Part shown: positions 1-9,514 of the stretch, in pieces
Position numbering within the stretch: position 1 is the first letter of the stretch
How the letters are laid out: each line of letters opens with the position of its first letter
Source: Planctomycetota bacterium
GTDB taxonomy: Bacteria; Planctomycetota; Planctomycetia; Pirellulales; Lacipirellulaceae
NCBI GenBank assembly: GCA_029259915.1
Contig: JAJDED010000020.1
Span: 124,001-188,000, forward strand
DNA length: 64,000 nucleotides
Direction of reading: 5' to 3'
The notes under the pieces: model-generated
Databases searched by the model: none
What the model saw: only the letters and a program-made list of their open reading frames with translations
Told to the model about the DNA's origin: nothing
Made by a program: the position numbers and the translations under genes

Positions 1-95
1 CACGCGCTATACTCCACGCCCGAAGCGAAAATTTGGGTGATTGCCCCACAAACTATTAAAACGACTAGCTGCAAACGACTTGCACGGATGAAGAC

Positions 96-1280
96 ATGAA
101 GATTCACGAATTTCAGGCGAAACATCTTTTGCGCGATGCCCAGATCGCCGTTCCCGATAGCCACGTTGCCAGAACTGCCGAGGAGGCATCCGCGGCGTTC
201 GGAAAATTGGGCGGCCCTTTTGCGGTGGTCAAAGCGCAAATCCACGCCGGCGGACGCGGCAAAGGAACCATCAAATCAAACCCCGAGCAGCATGGCGTGC
301 AACTTGTGCGTAGCGCAGCCGAAGCAGCCGAGGTCGCGGGGAATCTATTGGGTAATCGTCTCGTGACGATTCAAACGGGTGCCGAGGGTCAAACGGTCAA
401 TCAAGTTCTGGTAGAAGCCGGCTGCGAAATCGACCGCGAACTGTATCTCGGCATCGTGATCGACCGCTCCTGCGGGTTGCCCGTTTTGATGGTTTCGAGC
501 GAAGGCGGCATGAACATCGAAGAAGTTGCCGCGAAGACGCCGGAATTGATTTTCAAAGAAAGTTTTGACCCTGACGCCGGGTTGAAGCCGTACCAAGTGC
601 GCAAACTCTGCTATCGGTTGAATATCACCGGAAAAAGCGTACGGTCGGCCGACGCGTTCATGCGAGCAATGTGCCGAGTGTTTGTCGACCTCGATTGCAG
701 CTTGGCAGAGATCAATCCCTTGGTTCTAACCAAGGCGGGTGACATGATCGCGTTGGACGCGAAGATCAACTTCGACGACAACGCCCTGTTCCGCCACCCG
801 CAGATTGTTGAGCTTCGCGACGTGAACGAAGAAGACCCTGCCGAGGTCCGCGCCGCGGAGGCCGACTTGAGCTATGTCCAGCTCGAAGGCAACATCGGCT
901 GCCTGGTCAACGGAGCAGGATTGGCGATGAGCACCATGGACCTGATCAAACTGCACGGCGGAGAGCCGGCGAATTTCCTGGACGTCGGCGGCAGTGCCCA
1001 AGTGGAACAGGTAACTGAAGCGTTTCGCATTTTGTTGGCCGACAAAAATGTAAAGGCCGTGTTGGTCAACATTTTCGGTGGCATCATGCGTTGCACAACA
1101 ATCGCCAACGCCTTGGTAGCCGCATATAAGCAAGTCGGTTTCAACGTGCCGTTGGTTGTTCGCTTGGAAGGAACCGAAGTAGAAGAAGGCCGCCGAATCC
1201 TCGCCGAGAGCGACGTCGACATCCTCGCAGCATCCGACCTAACCGATGCCGCGAACAAAGTGGTTGCCGCGTTGGGGTAG
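96..1280 (+). CDS. sucC: succinate-CoA ligase (ADP-forming) subunit beta
   Basis: Beta subunit of succinyl-CoA synthetase, the TCA-cycle enzyme that makes ATP from succinyl-CoA together with SucD, whose gene follows on the same strand. Its 394 residues match the family length. The ATP-grasp part shows [11 protein letters not shown] near residue 47; the ligase part shows NFLDVGG near 290 and the signature [10 protein letters not shown] near 324. The ATG at 96 gives MKIHEFQAK, the usual family start. Oddly, sucC and sucD are 485 bases apart, with a 300-bp repeat between them; in most bacteria they nearly touch. Confidence 0.97.
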   Translation: MKIHEFQAKHLLRDAQIAVPDSHVARTAEEASAAFGKLGGPFAVVKAQIHAGGRGKGTIKSNPEQHGVQLVRSAAEAAEVAGNLLGNRLVTIQTGAEGQTVNQVLVEAGCEIDRELYLGIVIDRSCGLPVLMVSSEGGMNIEEVAAKTPELIFKESFDPDAGLKPYQVRKLCYRLNITGKSVRSADAFMRAMCRVFVDLDCSLAEINPLVLTKAGDMIALDAKINFDDNALFRHPQIVELRDVNEEDPAEVRAAEADLSYVQLEGNIGCLVNGAGLAMSTMDLIKLHGGEPANFLDVGGSAQVEQVTEAFRILLADKNVKAVLVNIFGGIMRCTTIANALVAAYKQVGFNVPLVVRLEGTEVEEGRRILAESDVDILAASDLTDAANKVVAALG

Positions 1281-1765
1281 GGGCCTGATGGGTGATGAGG
1301 TCTATCAAGAGTTAATTCGCCATGTGCAGGAAGAAGTTCTCAGGAAGGTTTGATGGTTGGTATTCAAAACAGAGTTGGCCCAAAGTGCATTAGTCCCAAA
1401 GGGACGAAATATAATAGCCCAGGGCAAGGCCAGGCGAGCGTAGCGAGACAGGCCGCAGCCCAGGGTTTAGTGTGCATACAAATGGTTGGCCGAGCGAGAA
1501 GCTTTGCCAGCAATCGGCACTCCACCGAGGCCGAGATCAAACCGCGGCCGGATTTCGTCCTCGGTCGCGCTCCGTTATCTGGCAGCGTTAACTGCTCGGA
1601 CGATGGTGATTTCAAATTTCTAACCCAGGGCTCGCGCCCTGGGCTATTATATTTTGCCCCTTCAGGGCAATGTTGTGTCACACGTTATTTATTGACTCCA
1701 CGATATTCTTGAAGTTCAAAAAAACCTAAAAAAGCTGACTGCTGACCACTGAAAGCTAAAAACAC
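1281..1765. other. sucC-sucD intergenic gap with repeat
   Basis: This 485-base gap holds no credible gene. Most of it is the first copy of the 300-bp MITE-like repeat. The open frames across it, on both strands, recur at the second repeat copy near 29.5 kb and are products of the repeat. The last 80 bases carry the leader of sucD. Confidence 0.7.
1367..1670. repeat. 300-bp MITE-like repeat, copy 1
   Basis: First copy of an element also found at 29451-29755. The copies are 304 and 305 bases long and align end to end with scattered changes. The ends are imperfect inverted repeats: the left end reads AAAGGGACGAAATATAATAG followed by CCCAGGGC, and the reverse complement of the right end reads AAGGGGCAAAATATAATAG followed by CCCAGGGC. 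A perfect internal palindrome, CCCAGGGCTCGCGCCCTGGG, lies near 1624. There is no transposase, so it would be non-autonomous if mobile. Confidence 0.75.
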
Positions 1766-2644
1766 ATGAGCATTCTCATCAACAAATCGACACGAGTTGT
1801 TTGCCAGGGGATCACCGGTAAAGCGGGGGAATTTCATAGTAAGAATTGCCTCGAATACGGCACGCAACTGGTCGCGGGCGTCACGCCCGGCAAGGGAGGC
1901 CAGGAAGTGCTGGGGCTGCCGGTGTTTGACACCGTGGCCGAAGCGGTTGAAAAACAGGGCGTCGACGCAAGCATGATTTTTGTCCCGCCCGCGTTTACGG
2001 CCGACGCGATTTTAGAATCGGTCGACGCGGGAATTCGCACCGTTGTGGCAATCACCGAAGGTGTCCCGGTGGTGGACATGGTGCGTGTATACGACGTGAT
2101 TCGCGATGCTGACGTGCATCTCATCGGGCCGAATTGTCCCGGTGTGATCACTGCCGACGAATGCAAAATCGGCATCATGCCCGGATACATCCACAAAAAG
2201 GGTTCGGTGGGCGTGATGAGTCGCAGCGGCACGCTCACTTACGAAGCCGTCTGGCAACTCTCGGAAGTCGGCCTGGGACAAACCACCTGTGTTGGCCTGG
2301 GTGGCGATCCGATCGTCGGCACGTCGTTTATCGATCTCTTAAAAATGTTCCAGGAAGATGACGAAACCGAAGCCATCATGATGATCGGCGAGATTGGCGG
2401 CTCGGCCGAGGAAGAAGCGGCCGCGTTTGTCAAAGAGCATGTCACCAAACCGGTGGCCGCGTTCATCGCCGGTCGCACGGCACCTCCCGGCAAGCGAATG
2501 GGCCACGCGGGAGCAATCATCTCCGGCGGCAAAGGAACCGCAGCAGAAAAAATCGCAGCACTTGAAGAGGCAAACATCGAAGTCGCCGAAAGCCCCGCCG
2601 ACATGGGCACCGCCATCGAGCGCGCGATCGCCAAAGCGAAGTAA
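1766..2644 (+). CDS. sucD: succinate-CoA ligase subunit alpha
   Basis: Alpha subunit of succinyl-CoA synthetase; it binds CoA and carries the phospho-histidine intermediate. Its 292 residues match the family. The N-terminal Rossmann part has [16 protein letters not shown] near residues 10-25. The segment [20 protein letters not shown] near 122-141 is typical. The active-site His is in [17 protein letters not shown], near residue 246. It pairs with the upstream sucC. Confidence 0.97.
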   Translation: MSILINKSTRVVCQGITGKAGEFHSKNCLEYGTQLVAGVTPGKGGQEVLGLPVFDTVAEAVEKQGVDASMIFVPPAFTADAILESVDAGIRTVVAITEGVPVVDMVRVYDVIRDADVHLIGPNCPGVITADECKIGIMPGYIHKKGSVGVMSRSGTLTYEAVWQLSEVGLGQTTCVGLGGDPIVGTSFIDLLKMFQEDDETEAIMMIGEIGGSAEEEAAAFVKEHVTKPVAAFIAGRTAPPGKRMGHAGAIISGGKGTAAEKIAALEEANIEVAESPADMGTAIERAIAKAK

Positions 2645-2704
2645 GGAATTCCGCGCTCAGGTGGATAGAGATTGGCGCATTAAACTGGAAAGGTGAAATA
2701 CAAG

Positions 2705-2905
2705 ATGAGCGGAAAACGGATTGCTGGAATCGTATGTTTCTTGTTGTCAGTAGCGTTGGTCATCAGCGGAATACGAACACTTATGAGTGGACCAGAAGTT
2801 ACAGATGCTTCAGGAGTTGGAGTAAGTCATGCTGTCGGTGCATTTCTACCTGCTCTGATCGTTCTGATCATCGGTCTTTGGCTCTTTAAGAAGCCGCCTG
2901 AATGA
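2705..2905 (+). CDS. small two-helix membrane protein (DUF3185-like)
   Basis: A 66-residue protein with two predicted membrane helices, roughly residues 5-22 and 41-58, separated by a short loop with GPEVTDASGVG. The pattern (RIAGIVCFLLSVALVISGIR, then a second helix ending in a basic tail) resembles the small DUF3185 family, whose function is unknown. A GTG at 2693 could add four residues, but the purine-rich stretch GGAAAGG sits better for the ATG at 2705. It lies 60 bases after sucD and is probably transcribed with it. Confidence 0.65.
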   Translation: MSGKRIAGIVCFLLSVALVISGIRTLMSGPEVTDASGVGVSHAVGAFLPALIVLIIGLWLFKKPPE

Positions 2906-2931
2906 GCTTCGGCTTGCCACTCAGGGCACTT

Positions 2932-4056
2932 CTAATACGTCAATCCCGCACGGGCGAACAGCGTATCGTCGAGAGTCACGTCGGGCGTGGCGCTGTCGAA
3001 TTCTATTTCGCGGCCGAAGACGTAACCGATTTCGAACCGGCGACTGATGCCGCCGATGAGTTTGCGTTCGCAGCCTACCAGGATGCGGAAATCGCTGTAA
3101 GTCAACAGATCTTGGGTGAGGCTGAGTGGGCGCTGGATTGACCAAACGCCGCCGCCGAATTCGCCGCCGACGTAGACCCACCGTTCGTCATAGGGAGCCG
3201 TGGACCCCGGCGATACGCGCCAAGCGATACGAGGTTGCGGGAAGATCAGTTCCCATTTGACGTCGGGCGAGGGTTCGTGGATCACGCCGCCGACGGGTAG
3301 CACCGTGGCACCTGCCCGGTTGAGATAGGCGACGCCAAAAATCCATTTGGTCCCGGGCGTCGATTCGTAAACTCCGAGCGCTCGGCCAGTCACACGAAAA
3401 GCGTCGCTGTCGCCCTTTTCGAAATCGCTGTAGTGGCCCAACGTCACGGCGGCATCCATGGCCCAGGGGCCGGTGCCGAATTTGCGCATGTGGCGAAATT
3501 CAAACGACACATCGTACACACTCGCAGGCAGGTCGGGTGTGTTGGGGCCATCGAGCGTGTGGACGGCAAAACGGGGCGTGACCAACAGCGGCGTGTCGCG
3601 CCGCATGAAAGGAAACCCCAGAACGAATCCCGTTTCAAAATCGCCCCAGCCGAGGCTGTCGCTTTCCAGTCGCGGAAGCCAGGTGCCGGTTGCGAAAAGC
3701 TTTTGGAACACTCCTTCACGCGTTCCGGGGGGAAGCGCGCTGGCGTTGGAATAGTAGTCTTCGCCGTTGGGGACGGTGTCGGTGGTGACGCCAGTAAGGT
3801 GAAACTCCTGCGAGTCAGCTACCGGCAACTCGTCGAGCAGTATCGGGCATGAGTCGCCACAGGGAGGAACGAACAACGCACTCGGCTGATAGGGCACCGC
3901 AGTTGCGGCAAGTTGCCCGCCCCAAGCAGACGTCGGTCGCACAAAAGCAGGGGAGGGCGATTGCTGAGCGGCTGCTTCGTGTAACGAGGCAAACTGCTCG
4001 CTTGCGAGAACCAGCAGAAAGACGACAAAAAGAGTTTTGACCTCTTTTTTACTCAA
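2932..4056 (-). CDS. secreted outer-membrane-like protein, paralogue B
   Basis: A 374-residue protein with a signal peptide (basic start, then TLFVVFLLVLASE, cleavage probably after HEAAA near residue 30). The rest alternates short beta-like segments (WIFGVAYLNR, RWVYVGGEFGGGVW, FEIGYVFGREIEF) and ends in ARAGLTY. A final aromatic residue is typical of outer-membrane beta-barrels. It is a paralogue of the upstream gene. It starts at a TTG that overlaps that gene's stop codon (TTGA), so translation is probably coupled. Its function is not known; a porin-like or surface role is inferred. Confidence 0.75.
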   Translation of the reverse strand: MSKKEVKTLFVVFLLVLASEQFASLHEAAAQQSPSPAFVRPTSAWGGQLAATAVPYQPSALFVPPCGDSCPILLDELPVADSQEFHLTGVTTDTVPNGEDYYSNASALPPGTREGVFQKLFATGTWLPRLESDSLGWGDFETGFVLGFPFMRRDTPLLVTPRFAVHTLDGPNTPDLPASVYDVSFEFRHMRKFGTGPWAMDAAVTLGHYSDFEKGDSDAFRVTGRALGVYESTPGTKWIFGVAYLNRAGATVLPVGGVIHEPSPDVKWELIFPQPRIAWRVSPGSTAPYDERWVYVGGEFGGGVWSIQRPLSLTQDLLTYSDFRILVGCERKLIGGISRRFEIGYVFGREIEFDSATPDVTLDDTLFARAGLTY

Positions 4057-5222
4057 AAGTCGACTCCCGCTCGGACCATGATGCTATCGTCCAGCTTGAG
4101 CTTGGCCGGCATCATGGTACCGTCGAACAGCAACTCGCGATCGAAGACGTAGCCGACTTCGATATGCCCGCGGGCTTGCGTTTGGGTTTCCCATTCAAAG
4201 CCGAACAGCATACGGATGTCGTTGTAGTCGATATCGTCTTCCACGCCACCAATTCGTTCGATGGTCCAGCGTCCCCCGCCGTATTCACCCGCCACGTAAA
4301 CCCACCATTGGCTGGAGCCGATATTGATCGAACGCTTACGGATTTTTGGGTTGGGAAACACCATGTAAGCGTCCCAATCGCTGTTGGGTCGCCAGTGGAT
4401 ACCGCCCGCGGGCAGCATGCGAATTCGATTTCTGTCGAGATACCAAACACCCACTAAAAAATCGAATTGGGGCGAAAAGGACAACACGCCCAAACCGCGA
4501 CCCAAGATGCGTATGGAATCGCTGCTCACATGATCAAAGTCGGTCCACACGCCGGTGCGTAGTCCCAAGTCGGCATGCAGCCAATCGGCCAGACGTGGAT
4601 ACCAGGCCGCATCGAGATACGCGTCGTAAACACGCGGCGGCAAGTCGGCCATGCCATTTGCGGCGCTAGTGACGGGCCCTTCAAACCAATTTGCCGCGAA
4701 GCCGGGCGTAAGCAGAAGCGGAGTATCCGGGTTGTAGAAAATTGGGAGTCCAAAGGTTACCGCGGCTTCCGAGCGGTTGATAGCCAAATCGTCGAGCGAA
4801 TCCTCGCCGTAGATCCATGTGTGTTCAAAACTAATCTGTTGCATAAAACGTTGCAGCCGCGCAATCGAGCCATCGGAATTCTGATATTGATACGCTCCCG
4901 ATTCCCACTGGTAAGGCAAGCCGTTCGGGTAAACCGATCCACCCTGCTGAGGGACGCCCGGCGCGGCAAAAGGAGCGCCAACCGGCGGCGAAATCTGCGG
5001 AGCAACCTGATAAGGAACATCCCCCGGTGGGGTGCCTAGAAGGGGATTTCCATAGGGATCGAAACTTGGCAGGGTTGGTTGCGGCGTGGGGGTGAGTGGG
5101 GGAGTGATCGGTGCATACACGGGCGCTGCCGAGGGAAATTGAACGCGCTGTGCCAATAGATGATTCCCGCAAATTATCGCGATCAATAGGGGAAGCAGAA
5201 TGTTCAGCAGTCGATTATGCAC
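4053..5222 (-). CDS. secreted outer-membrane-like protein, paralogue A
   Basis: A 389-residue protein from a GTG start with GAGG about eight bases upstream. It has a signal peptide (LLNILLPLLIAIICGNHLLA), then a Pro-rich segment over residues 34-95 with PTPQPTLPS, then a barrel-like region. The segments WYLDRNRIRMLPAGGIHWRP, WWVYVAGEYGGGRW, IEVGYVFDRELLF and the ending MVRAGVDF line up one for one with the downstream paralogue. This shows a tandem duplication with early divergence and an extra Pro-rich linker here. The function is not recognised. Confidence 0.75.
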   Translation of the reverse strand: MHNRLLNILLPLLIAIICGNHLLAQRVQFPSAAPVYAPITPPLTPTPQPTLPSFDPYGNPLLGTPPGDVPYQVAPQISPPVGAPFAAPGVPQQGGSVYPNGLPYQWESGAYQYQNSDGSIARLQRFMQQISFEHTWIYGEDSLDDLAINRSEAAVTFGLPIFYNPDTPLLLTPGFAANWFEGPVTSAANGMADLPPRVYDAYLDAAWYPRLADWLHADLGLRTGVWTDFDHVSSDSIRILGRGLGVLSFSPQFDFLVGVWYLDRNRIRMLPAGGIHWRPNSDWDAYMVFPNPKIRKRSINIGSSQWWVYVAGEYGGGRWTIERIGGVEDDIDYNDIRMLFGFEWETQTQARGHIEVGYVFDRELLFDGTMMPAKLKLDDSIMVRAGVDF

Positions 5223-5389
5223 AGGTCGCCTCGAGAGAGGACAGATTGCGGTTTATAGTGTTACGGGACAAGCGCGTCGCAGTTAATACTGGCGATTCGT
5301 CGAGCCGTCAAGCGATCTTGCCCAGCTAGCAATGCTGTGATACTAGCTGTGGTAGCCAGAGTTGGCTGGGATACCCACATCTAGAATAC

Positions 5390-5495
5390 TTAAGAATTCC
5401 CAATGACCAAGCACCAATGACCAATTCGATAGCTGATGGACCCATACAAAATCCTGACATTGGGCATTGGGATTTAGATATTGGTTATTAGTAGC
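5390..5495. repeat. CAATGACCAA-type dispersed repeat
   Basis: The left part reads CCCAATGACCAAGCACCAATGACCAATT. The right part reads ATTGGGCATTGGGATTTAGA and ATTGGTTATTAG. The halves are roughly inverted (CCAATGACC against ATTGGGCATTGG). Repeats of this wording are common between genes in several phyla. It lies just downstream of the ATPase gene and might end its transcript, but no U-tract hairpin is evident. Confidence 0.45.
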
Positions 5496-8072
5496 TTAGG
5501 CCGCTTCCAGCGACCGGTGGTGCTGCGCGAATTCCACCCAGCGGGCGATCTTCTTTTTTGAGGGCGCCTTCACCGAACGCAGGATCCGCTGGCCTTGGCG
5601 TGTTTCGCAGAAAGCAAGAATTCTCTTTGCCAGTTCGTCCGCATTGGTATCGCGCAATTTTTCAAAAGAGTTGATGCCGTTGGCCGTGAGGAGTTGCGCA
5701 TCGTTGAGTGTCAGTTCCGGGATACTGCATAATAGTCGCATGTGGCATTGCCAAAGTTTTACAGTCTGTGTGCCAACTTCTGCCCGATTGAGCCACGTGG
5801 CAACAACCTCCGCATCGGCTGCCAGGAGATCGCCGACCGAGTGGAGTTCCATCGCACCAAATACGGCGTCAGTTTCGCTGCCAAGAACAGGAAAGTCTGA
5901 CAAGGAACTCGAAGCGTCTAAGTAATAGAATCGTTCGGAATCGGTTTCTTTATGCAGCGGTGTTAATCGCAAAGTGGGCGATTGTCGGTCGTCGCGAGGC
6001 TCGCGGACAATTCGCGTTTGCGTTGTTGGCTTGGCAATGTTTGGAGTTTCGTCTACTTGACGGAGCTGATGCAAATCAAAAACCGTTCTGCCGAGCGATT
6101 CGAATCGCTGGCGTGCTTGCAGGTCTTCTGTGAAAACAAGCAGTTGGCGCCCCTCCTGGGCAAACGTCGTGAGTACCCCGACCATGATGGCGGTTTCGGC
6201 CGGATTGAGCCGCAGGAAGGGCTCGTCCAGAATCAAAGGCAGCAAATTGCCCCGGGCAGCACAGGCACTGCATAAGGCCAGCGTCAGCGCCAAATAGAGT
6301 TGGTCGTGCTGAGCCGCGGTTAGCGACTGCAGGGAGTGGCTTTGCCCGGTGCGGTCCAGCACCGTGGTTTGATGGGGATGTCGTTGCAGACGAATTTGCA
6401 CCAGCCAGTCATCGGTGAGCTGAGCAAGTGTTTGCGAGGCACGCCAGATGCGAGCATGGCGTTGCTTAGGAGCAGGGGTTCGCAGATTGAGCGTTCGCTG
6501 CAAGATCGCTTCAAGACGTTTTAGTTCATCCTGTTTTTCTGTAATGGTCCGACTTCCCAACAAGCCGGCACGCTCTTGTTGCAATTGCCTCCATCGCTTT
6601 TCCAGTTTGGAAATGAGATTTCGGCTTCGCGACAACTCGTCGAGCAATCGGACCCGGTCTCTTTCGAGCTCCGCGTAGGAATCTTGAACAGCTTGTTGTT
6701 GCCTGGAATTCTTGATCAGATCGGACGATTGATCTGATTGGCAAACAAACTGTTCGTGATGTTCGCAGCAGCAGAAGTCGCCCACCGGGGGCTGGGCCAA
6801 CGGAACATGGTCTTGAACCGAACCTTGAAATTCTCGCACAAGTGTTTCGCGTTGGGCAAGCAGAAGTTCCAATCGCTCACTCAAACTGACCTGAGCATGC
6901 GAGACTTGCCGCGATTCGATTTGCAACTGTTGACGGTCTACGTTGCGCTGTTGCTGGGTCATTTGCCCACAGAGCGTGTAAACCTGCTGTCGCAGTAAAT
7001 CGACAACTGGGGAAAAACGGGCATACGTATCTTGCCTTGGGGGCAAGCTTGGTGGATTGGCACCCGCCAATTGCGCCACCTCGGCGTCTAGCTCGCCCAG
7101 GAGGTTTTCAATTCGGGCCAGCGTTTGCCGGCTGTCGTGACGACAACTCGTTGGGTCGGCAGTTCCGTCAGGGCAGTGCGAAGCGAGTTCGGTGCTCAGC
7201 TGCGCGTTTCTCGATTGCAAATCGGCCAGTGCCTGTCGACACCGGGAAATTTCGCCGTCGCAAAGTCCCAGTTTCTCTTGGAATTGTTTTGCATCAGACG
7301 GTTTGACGCCGACTAGCGAAGCTTCTAGCGATGCACGGCGTAATTGTGCGGACAGTTCCGACAGTCGTGCTTCCACTTTGCGCAACTGCTGTTGGCTTTG
7401 CTCGGCTTGCTTTCGAATATCGGAAAATTGGGAATCGACGTCGGCCAAGTCTTTTTCTATGACATAATTATTCCGGCGCTGGGAAGACAAGTCGGCCTCG
7501 ATTTGGCTGGCGATCGCGTCTCGTTGCCGAATCAATTCTTCAATCCGTTTTCGATCGAGGCCTAATTTCAATTCCCAATCGGCGGGTGATTTATGCTCTG
7601 CAAAAGATAGGTCAGATGTGCTTTTGCTTTGGCGTGTAAATGCGTTCGCAAATTTCTGGCTGAGCAGCCATTCCACCCGCGGTGTCTCGGCGAAATCGAT
7701 TGCAAATAATTGGGAAGCGATCTGAGGAGAGAGCCCTCCTAATAAGTCAACGGTCTCGCGAGCTATATTACTGCCTTGAGAGGCTGTTGTTGTGATTTGA
7801 GCGTTGTCTTTGTCGCGATGGCGCTGCAAAATCATCTTCCCCTGCGGGCTGATAACCGTCGCAGAACCGTCGGTGAAAGGAACCGATTGTCCGAATTGCC
7901 GGCGCCACTGGCTACTGGTTTTCCCGTAGAGAAGATGCCCAATCATTTCCGACAGTGTGCTTTTGCCAGTGCGGGGAGGTGCATAGAACACATTCAAGTG
8001 GGGATTCAGCTTTCCACAACGCAGGTCGGGCCAAGCTCCGCGTCCATGGAGGCTCAGTTGCGAAATTCTCAT
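5496..8072 (-). CDS. SMC/Rad50/YhaN-like ATPase with helix-hairpin-helix tail
   Basis: An 858-residue ABC-type ATPase of the Rad50/RecF/YhaN group, probably acting on DNA ends. The Walker A motif is APPRTGKST near residues 31-39. A long coiled coil covers about 170-560. The Walker B motif is LPLILDEPFLRLN near 610, after the signature-like TAAQHDQLYLALTLALCS. The C-terminal 100 residues (LTLNDAQLLTANGINSFEKL) look like a DUF4332/helix-hairpin-helix unit. In the middle of the coil is a cluster CCCEHHEQFVC, near residues 433-443, that could be a metal-binding hook. The start ATG has AAGGATG six bases upstream. The usual nuclease partner (YhaO/SbcD-like) is not in the window. Confidence 0.85.
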   Translation of the reverse strand: MRISQLSLHGRGAWPDLRCGKLNPHLNVFYAPPRTGKSTLSEMIGHLLYGKTSSQWRRQFGQSVPFTDGSATVISPQGKMILQRHRDKDNAQITTTASQGSNIARETVDLLGGLSPQIASQLFAIDFAETPRVEWLLSQKFANAFTRQSKSTSDLSFAEHKSPADWELKLGLDRKRIEELIRQRDAIASQIEADLSSQRRNNYVIEKDLADVDSQFSDIRKQAEQSQQQLRKVEARLSELSAQLRRASLEASLVGVKPSDAKQFQEKLGLCDGEISRCRQALADLQSRNAQLSTELASHCPDGTADPTSCRHDSRQTLARIENLLGELDAEVAQLAGANPPSLPPRQDTYARFSPVVDLLRQQVYTLCGQMTQQQRNVDRQQLQIESRQVSHAQVSLSERLELLLAQRETLVREFQGSVQDHVPLAQPPVGDFCCCEHHEQFVCQSDQSSDLIKNSRQQQAVQDSYAELERDRVRLLDELSRSRNLISKLEKRWRQLQQERAGLLGSRTITEKQDELKRLEAILQRTLNLRTPAPKQRHARIWRASQTLAQLTDDWLVQIRLQRHPHQTTVLDRTGQSHSLQSLTAAQHDQLYLALTLALCSACAARGNLLPLILDEPFLRLNPAETAIMVGVLTTFAQEGRQLLVFTEDLQARQRFESLGRTVFDLHQLRQVDETPNIAKPTTQTRIVREPRDDRQSPTLRLTPLHKETDSERFYYLDASSSLSDFPVLGSETDAVFGAMELHSVGDLLAADAEVVATWLNRAEVGTQTVKLWQCHMRLLCSIPELTLNDAQLLTANGINSFEKLRDTNADELAKRILAFCETRQGQRILRSVKAPSKKKIARWVEFAQHHRSLEAA

Positions 8073-8249
8073 CTTTCACATCCTTGTGAGAGCGCGTATC
8101 GGTACAATTCGTTGACAGCAAAGAGCCGAAAAGCTAGTCGATTATTGCGAAAATCACAATACGAACTGAATGCTAGCGTTAGGGACTGTTCGGCTAAATC
8201 GCTTGCGGCTTAGAGAGCCATGCTCCTGAAAATCCAATGACGCTGTTCC

Positions 8250-8846
8250 CTAGCATCCCATGCGTACCTGGAACTCCCCGCCAATCTCAAAAAATGAGTT
8301 ACCAAGGCTCACTTGTCGGATGATTTTGACAATCACCTGAAAGTTTGGTTTTTCAGCTGGTGATAAGAGCATTGCAAGGTAGGAAGATTGGATTTCGGAT
8401 TGAACGATCATGCCCACGCCCTCTCGCGAAAGATTGGCAACAAGCGCCTGAAAGGCAGAACCCGTGGGATTGAAATCCTCGGTAAGTTCCACTGAGGGAA
8501 CAACCAGCGATCGGAACGATCGCTCCGAGCGCCGAGATTCAGGCTCGCGACTTCCTGGTTTACGGTTTACCAGAGAAAGTGCCTTCTCCCTCTGTTGTGG
8601 GGTGATAGTCGGTAATTTGCTGATATCAAAATAACGTTGGTCAAGATACACGCTTCGAGCGCGGCGCAAAAACATCTGTTTGTCGCATCGCCCGATCACG
8701 GGCACATTGCAATCGGCACACATCCAAACCGCGGCATCGTTGTCCATACCGCTACTTAGCCGCAGGGGCAACTGCTCTTCGCATTGACCGCACTGGATCA
8801 ACGGAGATTGGGCAGATGATGAGTTTTCGAGATGTTGCAAAGACAT
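8250..8846 (-). CDS. zinc-ribbon plus PilZ-like protein
   Basis: A 198-residue protein. The N-terminal third has a four-Cys ribbon: CGQCEEQL near residue 19 and CADCNVP near 43. The C-terminal half has a PilZ-like outline: an RR-rich segment (EPESRRSERSFRS), then a beta-rich part with VANLSREGVGMIVQSEI and a closing IGGEFQVRMGC. PilZ domains bind cyclic di-GMP through RxxxR and [D/N]xSxxG; NLSREG fits the second motif well and the first is only approximate. A c-di-GMP sensor is therefore a guess. It sits 177 bases upstream of the ATPase gene on the same strand. Confidence 0.6.
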   Translation of the reverse strand: MSLQHLENSSSAQSPLIQCGQCEEQLPLRLSSGMDNDAAVWMCADCNVPVIGRCDKQMFLRRARSVYLDQRYFDISKLPTITPQQREKALSLVNRKPGSREPESRRSERSFRSLVVPSVELTEDFNPTGSAFQALVANLSREGVGMIVQSEIQSSYLAMLLSPAEKPNFQVIVKIIRQVSLGNSFFEIGGEFQVRMGC

Positions 8847-9173
8847 CTTTTAGCCGGGCGTAATTCTTGGCAAACCTGAAAGTAGCTTGCCGAGATAATG
8901 GAGGAACGTTATACGATTTTTTCGCGGGATTCATGATGGGGGTTGGGTGGTTTCACCCACTAATAGTCTAGGAGAGTAGTGAATTGAAGGTGGAAGGTTT
9001 ACGGGAATTTTCTGAAGCTTCTGCCGTGCGAAAATCGTTATAAGCATGCCCATTCATCTTCTGGACCGAATAAGTATGCAGGCAATTTGCCATGTTTGCG
9101 GGTGATATCGATTATGCGTGCCGCTGGCGAGCAATTTGATGTGCAAGGACGAGCATTGCCTAACTAAAGGTAC
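8847..9173. other. intergenic gap, no gene seen
   Basis: About 330 bases between the zinc-ribbon gene and the terminator of the next small gene. Frames on both strands are short and have no recognisable motif. The stretch should contain the promoter for the minus-strand zinc-ribbon/ATPase genes, but I see no clear -35/-10 pair. Confidence 0.5.
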
Positions 9174-9207
9174 GAAAAAAGCCCAAGGGTTGATTACCCT
9201 TGGGCTT
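9174..9207 (-). terminator. strong intrinsic terminator
   Basis: A perfect 12-bp stem, AAGCCCAAGGGT / ACCCTTGGGCTT, with a 5-base loop at 9179-9207. On the minus strand it is followed by six Ts (9175-9180). It lies 41 bases after the stop of the 9248-9514 gene and is well placed to end it. Confidence 0.85.
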
Positions 9208-9247
9208 TGAGTTTTTTGTGTTGGCAGGTGAACCTAGATTAGCGGAA

Positions 9248-9514
9248 TCATACGGCCAATGAGGCGTCGATTTGCTTTTCCAGCTCAGACAGGTGTCCGG
9301 CTTGGTAGAGCTGGCCCTTCAAAAGTTCGCGGCCTTTGTCGGTCCAGACGCCAATGGTACGGACGGGGTTCTTGGTTTCCGGACAGAAGAACGTTACTTG
9401 TTTGGGAGTCAACGTTTTGATCGCGATCGCGTTTTCCTGGCGGGTGAATGCCACGGAAAATGCCACCTGGCGATTGTTCTCTTCGTCCTCCCAATTTGCA
9501 CTAACAGTTTGCAT
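9248..9514 (-). CDS. small conserved-looking protein, unknown function
   Basis: An 88-residue protein starting MQTVSANWEDEENNRQ; an earlier in-frame Met would add 11 residues but lies in poorly coding sequence. It is short and soluble, with no signal peptide or membrane segment. It contains TRQENAIAIKTLTPKQVTFF, a single Cys (FFCPETKNPVR) and an acidic C-terminal helix (LSELEKQIDASLAV). The strong terminator just downstream suggests a highly transcribed single-gene unit. I do not recognise the family. Confidence 0.7.
   Translation of the reverse strand: MQTVSANWEDEENNRQVAFSVAFTRQENAIAIKTLTPKQVTFFCPETKNPVRTIGVWTDKGRELLKGQLYQAGHLSELEKQIDASLAV

Noticed and set aside
1364-1712. Frames of 105-120 residues in the sucC-sucD gap
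   Set aside because: Equivalent frames appear in the second repeat copy, so they come from the repeat and not from a gene.
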